Source: an uncultured Bacilli bacterium
Lineage (GTDB): Bacteria; Bacillota_I; Bacilli_A; RF39; UBA660
Assembly (NCBI GenBank): GCA_934140355.1
Contig: CAKPBH010000023.1
Location: 1-23,442, forward strand
Reading direction: 5' to 3'
Length of the DNA: 23,442 nucleotides
Positions 19,713 to 23,442 of the stretch are shown here, one piece after another; position 1 is the stretch's first letter, and each line of letters starts with the position of its first letter. The translations under genes were made by a program, and so were the position numbers. A model generated the notes under the pieces. The model searched no databases. It saw nothing but the letters and a program-made list of their open reading frames with translations, and was not told the origin of the DNA.

Positions 19713-21779
19713 ATGAAAAAAATCAATAAGTTCATTACGAACAATAGTGTTTTAGTGGTAGTAATTGCCCTAATTCTCTTGATTCCATCTTTAATTGGTT
19801 ATGTAAATACAAAAATAAATTATAATATCTTAGTTTATTTACCAAGTGATATTGAAACCATTAAAGGACAAGATATTTTAACTTCTGATTTTGGCATTGG
19901 AGCGTTCTCTTTTGTCACAGTCGAGAATATGAGTAATTACGATATGCTAAAACTAGAAGAAAAAATCGAAAAAATAGATTCCGTTAATCTAGTTGCTAGC
20001 CTTGCTGATGTAACGGATACCACTATCCCTATGGATATTTTACCAGATGAAGTAACCGAAAAGTTACACAAAAATGAAAAAGATGTCATTGTCGTAACTT
20101 TTGAAAATGGAACTTCTGATGAGATTACGATGAAGGCTGTTGAAGATTTACGAAAAGTAGTAGGGGATGCTTCAAAAGTCAGTGGCATGAGTGCAATGGT
20201 ATTAGATACAAGAGATGTATCCAATAGTGAAATGCTAGCTTATATTGTTATTGCAGTCATTCTTTGCTTAATCGTCTTAACCGTAGCAACCGACTCATTC
20301 ATCATCCCTGTATTACTATTAGGAAATATTGGTGTAGCTATTTTGTACAATATGGGAACAAATATTTTCTTAGGAGAAATATCTTACATCACAAAAGCCA
20401 TTAGTGCAGTATTACAACTTGGGGTAACAATGGACTTTTCTATCTTTTTGTACCATAAATATATTCAAGCACTAACACACGAAAAAGATAAACATAAGGC
20501 TATGCAAGAAGCCATTACAGAAACATTCCATTCCGTTTTAGGAAGTTCCTTAACTACTGTTGCTGGTTTCTTAGCCTTGTGTATGATGAAATTAACTTTA
20601 GGAAAAGATATTGGCCTTGTTATGGCCAAAGGGGTAATTTGTGGCCTAATCTGTGTTTTAACTCTTTTCCCAGCCCTTCTCTTAGTTTGTGATAAATTAA
20701 TTGAAAAAACGCATCATAAAAACTTAATGCCAGAGTTTAAGGGCTTACAAAACTTCTCGATTAAACATCATAATCTGATTATTCTTGCCTTTATTATCTT
20801 ATTAATTCCTGCAATTTATGGAAATAACAATGTTAAAGTTTACTATAACTTAGATAAGTCATTGCCAAGTACACTAGCATCTAGTATCGCAAATTCTAAT
20901 TTAAAAGAAGAATTTAATATTGTTTCTCCTGAAATTGTCTTATTAGATAAGAATATGAATAGTGAAGAAAAGGAAGAATTAGTAGAAAAATTAAAAGAAG
21001 TAAAAGGAATTGACTTAGTCCTAAGTCCAACTAGTGTACTAGATTTTGGCTTACCAATCAGTATGCTACCAGATGATTTAACCAAATTAATGGAAAGTGA
21101 TAAATATCAATTAGTACTTTTAAATTCTACTTATGATATCGCGACAACAGAATTAAATAACCAAATTAATGAAGTCAATAAAATTGTCAAAAAATATGAC
21201 AAATCATCCATTGTAGCAGGTGAAGGACCACTAATGAAAGATTTAACCGAAATTAGTGATGTCGACTTTAAAAACGTAAACTATGTATCAATTGGCTTAA
21301 TCTTTGTTATCATGTTATTTGTCTTAAAGTCATTAAGCCTACCTGTTATCTTAATTAGTGCAATTGAATTTGCGATTCTAGCCAATATGAGTGTTGCTTT
21401 CTATACCAATACATCCTTACCATTTATTGCGTCGATAATCATTGGTACCATTCAATTAGGAGCAACCATTGACTATGCGATTTTAATGTCATCAAAATAT
21501 TTAAGTACAAGAAAAAATGTACAAGATAAATACGTTGCCATGAAGGAAACCTTACAATTTACGGTTCCATCAATTATTGTCAGTGCCCTATGTTTCTTTG
21601 CAGCAACAATTGGAGTAGGCGTTTATTCCAAAATTGATTTAATTGGTTCAATCTGTAAATTATTATCACGAGGTTCAATAATTAGTATGTTAGTGGTTAT
21701 CTTAATCTTACCATCACTATTATTAATATTTGATAAAATTATCATGAAAACCACTAAAGGAATGAAGGAGGAAATATAA
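19713..21779 (+). CDS. MMPL/RND-family membrane transporter
   Basis: A 688-residue polytopic transporter of the MMPL branch of the RND superfamily, exporting lipids, toxic compounds or peptides by proton exchange. Two similar halves are visible (about 1-335 and 345-688). Each has one span, an external domain of about 130-150 residues (LPSDIETIKGQDILTSDFGI in the first, LPSTLASSIANSNLKEEFNI in the second) and a cluster of five spans. Conserved segments include LQLGVTMDFSIFLYHKY and IQLGATIDYAILMSSKYLS, with the acidic residue of the proton path (MDFSIF, IDYAIL). It is first in an operon with the next gene, overlapping by 1 bp, and divergent from a TetR regulator. Substrate unknown. Confidence 0.93.
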   Translation: MKKINKFITNNSVLVVVIALILLIPSLIGYVNTKINYNILVYLPSDIETIKGQDILTSDFGIGAFSFVTVENMSNYDMLKLEEKIEKIDSVNLVASLADVTDTTIPMDILPDEVTEKLHKNEKDVIVVTFENGTSDEITMKAVEDLRKVVGDASKVSGMSAMVLDTRDVSNSEMLAYIVIAVILCLIVLTVATDSFIIPVLLLGNIGVAILYNMGTNIFLGEISYITKAISAVLQLGVTMDFSIFLYHKYIQALTHEKDKHKAMQEAITETFHSVLGSSLTTVAGFLALCMMKLTLGKDIGLVMAKGVICGLICVLTLFPALLLVCDKLIEKTHHKNLMPEFKGLQNFSIKHHNLIILAFIILLIPAIYGNNNVKVYYNLDKSLPSTLASSIANSNLKEEFNIVSPEIVLLDKNMNSEEKEELVEKLKEVKGIDLVLSPTSVLDFGLPISMLPDDLTKLMESDKYQLVLLNSTYDIATTELNNQINEVNKIVKKYDKSSIVAGEGPLMKDLTEISDVDFKNVNYVSIGLIFVIMLFVLKSLSLPVILISAIEFAILANMSVAFYTNTSLPFIASIIIGTIQLGATIDYAILMSSKYLSTRKNVQDKYVAMKETLQFTVPSIIVSALCFFAATIGVGVYSKIDLIGSICKLLSRGSIISMLVVILILPSLLLIFDKIIMKTTKGMKEEI

Positions 21780-23374
21780 TGAATAAAAAATTAGTAACGA
21801 GCATAATAGCTCTTAGCATTGTAACAATGCCATTTAATGTCTTTGCTTTAGAAAAAGAAGAATCAATCTATTCTAATTTAAATGCCGATGGAACAAGATT
21901 TAAAACTGTTGTAACTAATCATTTGAGTTCCTTAGAAGGAACAACTATTGAAGATACGACAGAATTAAAGAAAATTCTAAATATCAATGGAAAGGAAACA
22001 TTTACGCTAGATAATAATAAATTAACGTGGACATCTCGTGGAAAGGACATCTTTTATCAAGGAGAATTTGAAAAAGAACTTCCCATCGAAACAAATGTAA
22101 AATACTATTTAGATGATAAAGAAGTGACCAATAAAGAATTAATTGGTGCATCAGGTAAAGTAAAAATTGAAGTAACTTTAAAAAATACCGATGCTCACCA
22201 AATTGATGGAGAAACCCTTTATACACCATTTGTCGTAACATTAGGTGCGATGTTAGATAAAAATAGTTCTAATATTACGATTTCCAATGGTAAAGCCATT
22301 AATAGTGGAAATAAATTTATCCTAGTAGGAGTTGCAACTCCAGGATTATACGAAAGTACAAACTTAGATAATTTTAAAGAAATGAATAAAATTACCATTA
22401 CTTTCGATACCAAAAAATATAAACAACCAACCATCTATACTGTAGCAACACCTAAATTAATTGAGAAAACTGATTTAGAAGTATTTAACAAATTAGATGA
22501 CGTCTACAGTAAAGTAGGGCTATTAAAAACCAATATGGATGCGATTGAAAATGGTGCAAATGAATTAGAAAGCGGTGCACAACAATTATTAAGTGGCACC
22601 CAAGAAATTAACGAAAACTTAAATACCGTAAAAAATTATATGCAAGATCTAACTAAAGGAACTTATGATTTAAATGGGGGAGTAAAACAAATTATTGCTG
22701 CCATTGATGCCTCATCTGATTCCTTATCAGATTCTAATATGCAAGCGTCTCTTGAAAAATTAAGTATTTTAAAAGAAAAGAACACCGAGGCCATTAATAA
22801 ATTAACAAATACAAATAGTACTCTAGAAGAAACCTATACAACATATCAACTTAGTGAAAAAACAGTTGAAGAAATTATGGCCCTACCATTAGATGAAGCA
22901 ACAATCAAAAACTGGATTACTTTAAAAAATACTTATGAAGGAAATAACAATTTAATTTATTTACTTTCAATGAATAACAGTGCTATTGACACAACTTCTA
23001 AAACTTTAATGGAAACAGCGTCAACCGTAAAAACACAATTAAGTAGCCTACGTGCAGGCCTTGTTGAGTTAGAAGATGGATCTAATACATTATATACAAG
23101 TAGTAGTAAAATTACAGAAGGCGTAAATGCTCTATATCAAGGAACAAATACTCTAATGAATGGAACTTCTAGTTTAGTAGCCGGAACAACTACTTTAAAA
23201 TCAGGAATTTCTACTTATAATAAAGAAGGAATTTCCACTTTAGTAAATTATGCAAATAACATTCAAGGAAAAACCAATAAATTAAAAAAATTAGTAGACT
23301 TAAGCGAACAATATAAAGGATTTGCTTCAAATAATACAAACAGTACAACATTTGTATCGGTAATTAAACAGTAA
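21779..23374 (+). CDS. Exported YhgE/Pip-like coiled-coil partner of the MMPL transporter
   Basis: A 531-residue exported protein. Residues 1-24 are a signal peptide (MNKKLVTSIIALSIVTMPFN, cleavage after VFA). A beta-rich domain (about 30-225) follows. The rest is a long helical region with the small-residue heptads typical of YhgE/Pip-like proteins: GANELESGAQQLLSGTQEIN at about 258, GSNTLYTSSSKITEGVNALY and GTNTLMNGTSSLVAGTTTLK later. No C-terminal span or wall anchor is seen, so it may associate with the transporter in the envelope. Such a partner next to an MMPL transporter and TetR regulator is a recurring arrangement in Bacillota. It starts at the TAATG overlap after AAGGAGG and ends before a terminator. 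Its role could be as an adaptor or a scaffold; no enzymatic motif is present. Confidence 0.83.
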   Translation: MNKKLVTSIIALSIVTMPFNVFALEKEESIYSNLNADGTRFKTVVTNHLSSLEGTTIEDTTELKKILNINGKETFTLDNNKLTWTSRGKDIFYQGEFEKELPIETNVKYYLDDKEVTNKELIGASGKVKIEVTLKNTDAHQIDGETLYTPFVVTLGAMLDKNSSNITISNGKAINSGNKFILVGVATPGLYESTNLDNFKEMNKITITFDTKKYKQPTIYTVATPKLIEKTDLEVFNKLDDVYSKVGLLKTNMDAIENGANELESGAQQLLSGTQEINENLNTVKNYMQDLTKGTYDLNGGVKQIIAAIDASSDSLSDSNMQASLEKLSILKEKNTEAINKLTNTNSTLEETYTTYQLSEKTVEEIMALPLDEATIKNWITLKNTYEGNNNLIYLLSMNNSAIDTTSKTLMETASTVKTQLSSLRAGLVELEDGSNTLYTSSSKITEGVNALYQGTNTLMNGTSSLVAGTTTLKSGISTYNKEGISTLVNYANNIQGKTNKLKKLVDLSEQYKGFASNNTNSTTFVSVIKQ

Positions 23375-23400
23375 AAAAGAGTAAATAAATTTGTTTTATT

Positions 23401-23442
23401 AAAAATAGGTAAAATTTATAAAAAAATTTTTTATCTATTTTT
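23401..23442 (+). terminator. Terminator of the MMPL operon
   Basis: AAAAATAGGTAAAA (23401-23414) pairs with a TTTT-ATC-TATTTTT arm (about 23429-23442) with one G-T pair. The T-tract runs to the window edge, so its full length is not visible. Confidence 0.65.

Noticed and set aside
22002..22434. Two overlapping minus-strand open frames inside the YhgE-like gene
   Set aside because: Antisense shadows without start sites; the plus-strand frame has a signal peptide, operon overlap and consistent composition.

Overview
The window is AT-rich DNA from an endospore-forming Bacillota. Supporting evidence: spoIIIAH, gerE, gerM, an abbreviated spoIIA operon and spoVAC-spoVAD-spoVAE are all present, ribosome binding sites are of the strong AGGAGG type, and TGA is used as a stop, which rules out the mycoplasma code. 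The small, simplified sporulation clusters suggest a gut-type Bacilli or Erysipelotrichia-like lineage; that placement is inference.

Layout. 1-2.3 kb: a minus-strand coiled-coil protein of unknown function, with a structured segment and terminator 3' of it, divergent from a LysR regulator; a perfect inverted repeat lies between them. 2.4-4.9 kb: mother-cell and spore genes (lipoprotein, spoIIIAH, gerE, gerM) and a tRNA-Arg(UCU). 5.0-8.7 kb: a small predicted Cys/His/Asp protein, an NfeD-SPFH membrane pair and mutL. 8.7-11.9 kb: two paralogous pentapeptide-type solenoid proteins built from 42-residue units. 11.9-13.8 kb: a single-span membrane protein and holA. 13.8-17.2 kb: the sporulation core, consisting of a SpoIIAA-like STAS protein, a SigF-like sigma factor, a small Xre regulator and spoVAC-VAD-VAE. 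It carries a sigma-H-like promoter, two Spo0A boxes and a sigma-G-like promoter, but spoIIAB is absent. 17.3-18.0 kb: a ZIP metal transporter (minus strand). 18.1-18.9 kb: a compact type III toxin-antitoxin locus. 18.9-23.4 kb: TetR regulator, divergent MMPL-family transporter and its YhgE-like exported partner.

The most notable system is at 18161-18930. A strong promoter drives a short RNA with two 49-nt tandem repeats, each able to fold as an H-type pseudoknot. The pseudoknot helix shows compensatory base changes between the repeats. A strong terminator follows, then a 156-residue ToxN/CptN/TenpN-like endoribonuclease. This is the architecture of type III toxin-antitoxin loci. The second notable point is the spoIIA-like operon, in which the anti-sigma factor gene is missing and the STAS protein lacks the usual phospho-serine motif. 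This suggests a rewired control of the forespore sigma factor.

All family calls come from reading the sequence and recalled family features; no database search was run.
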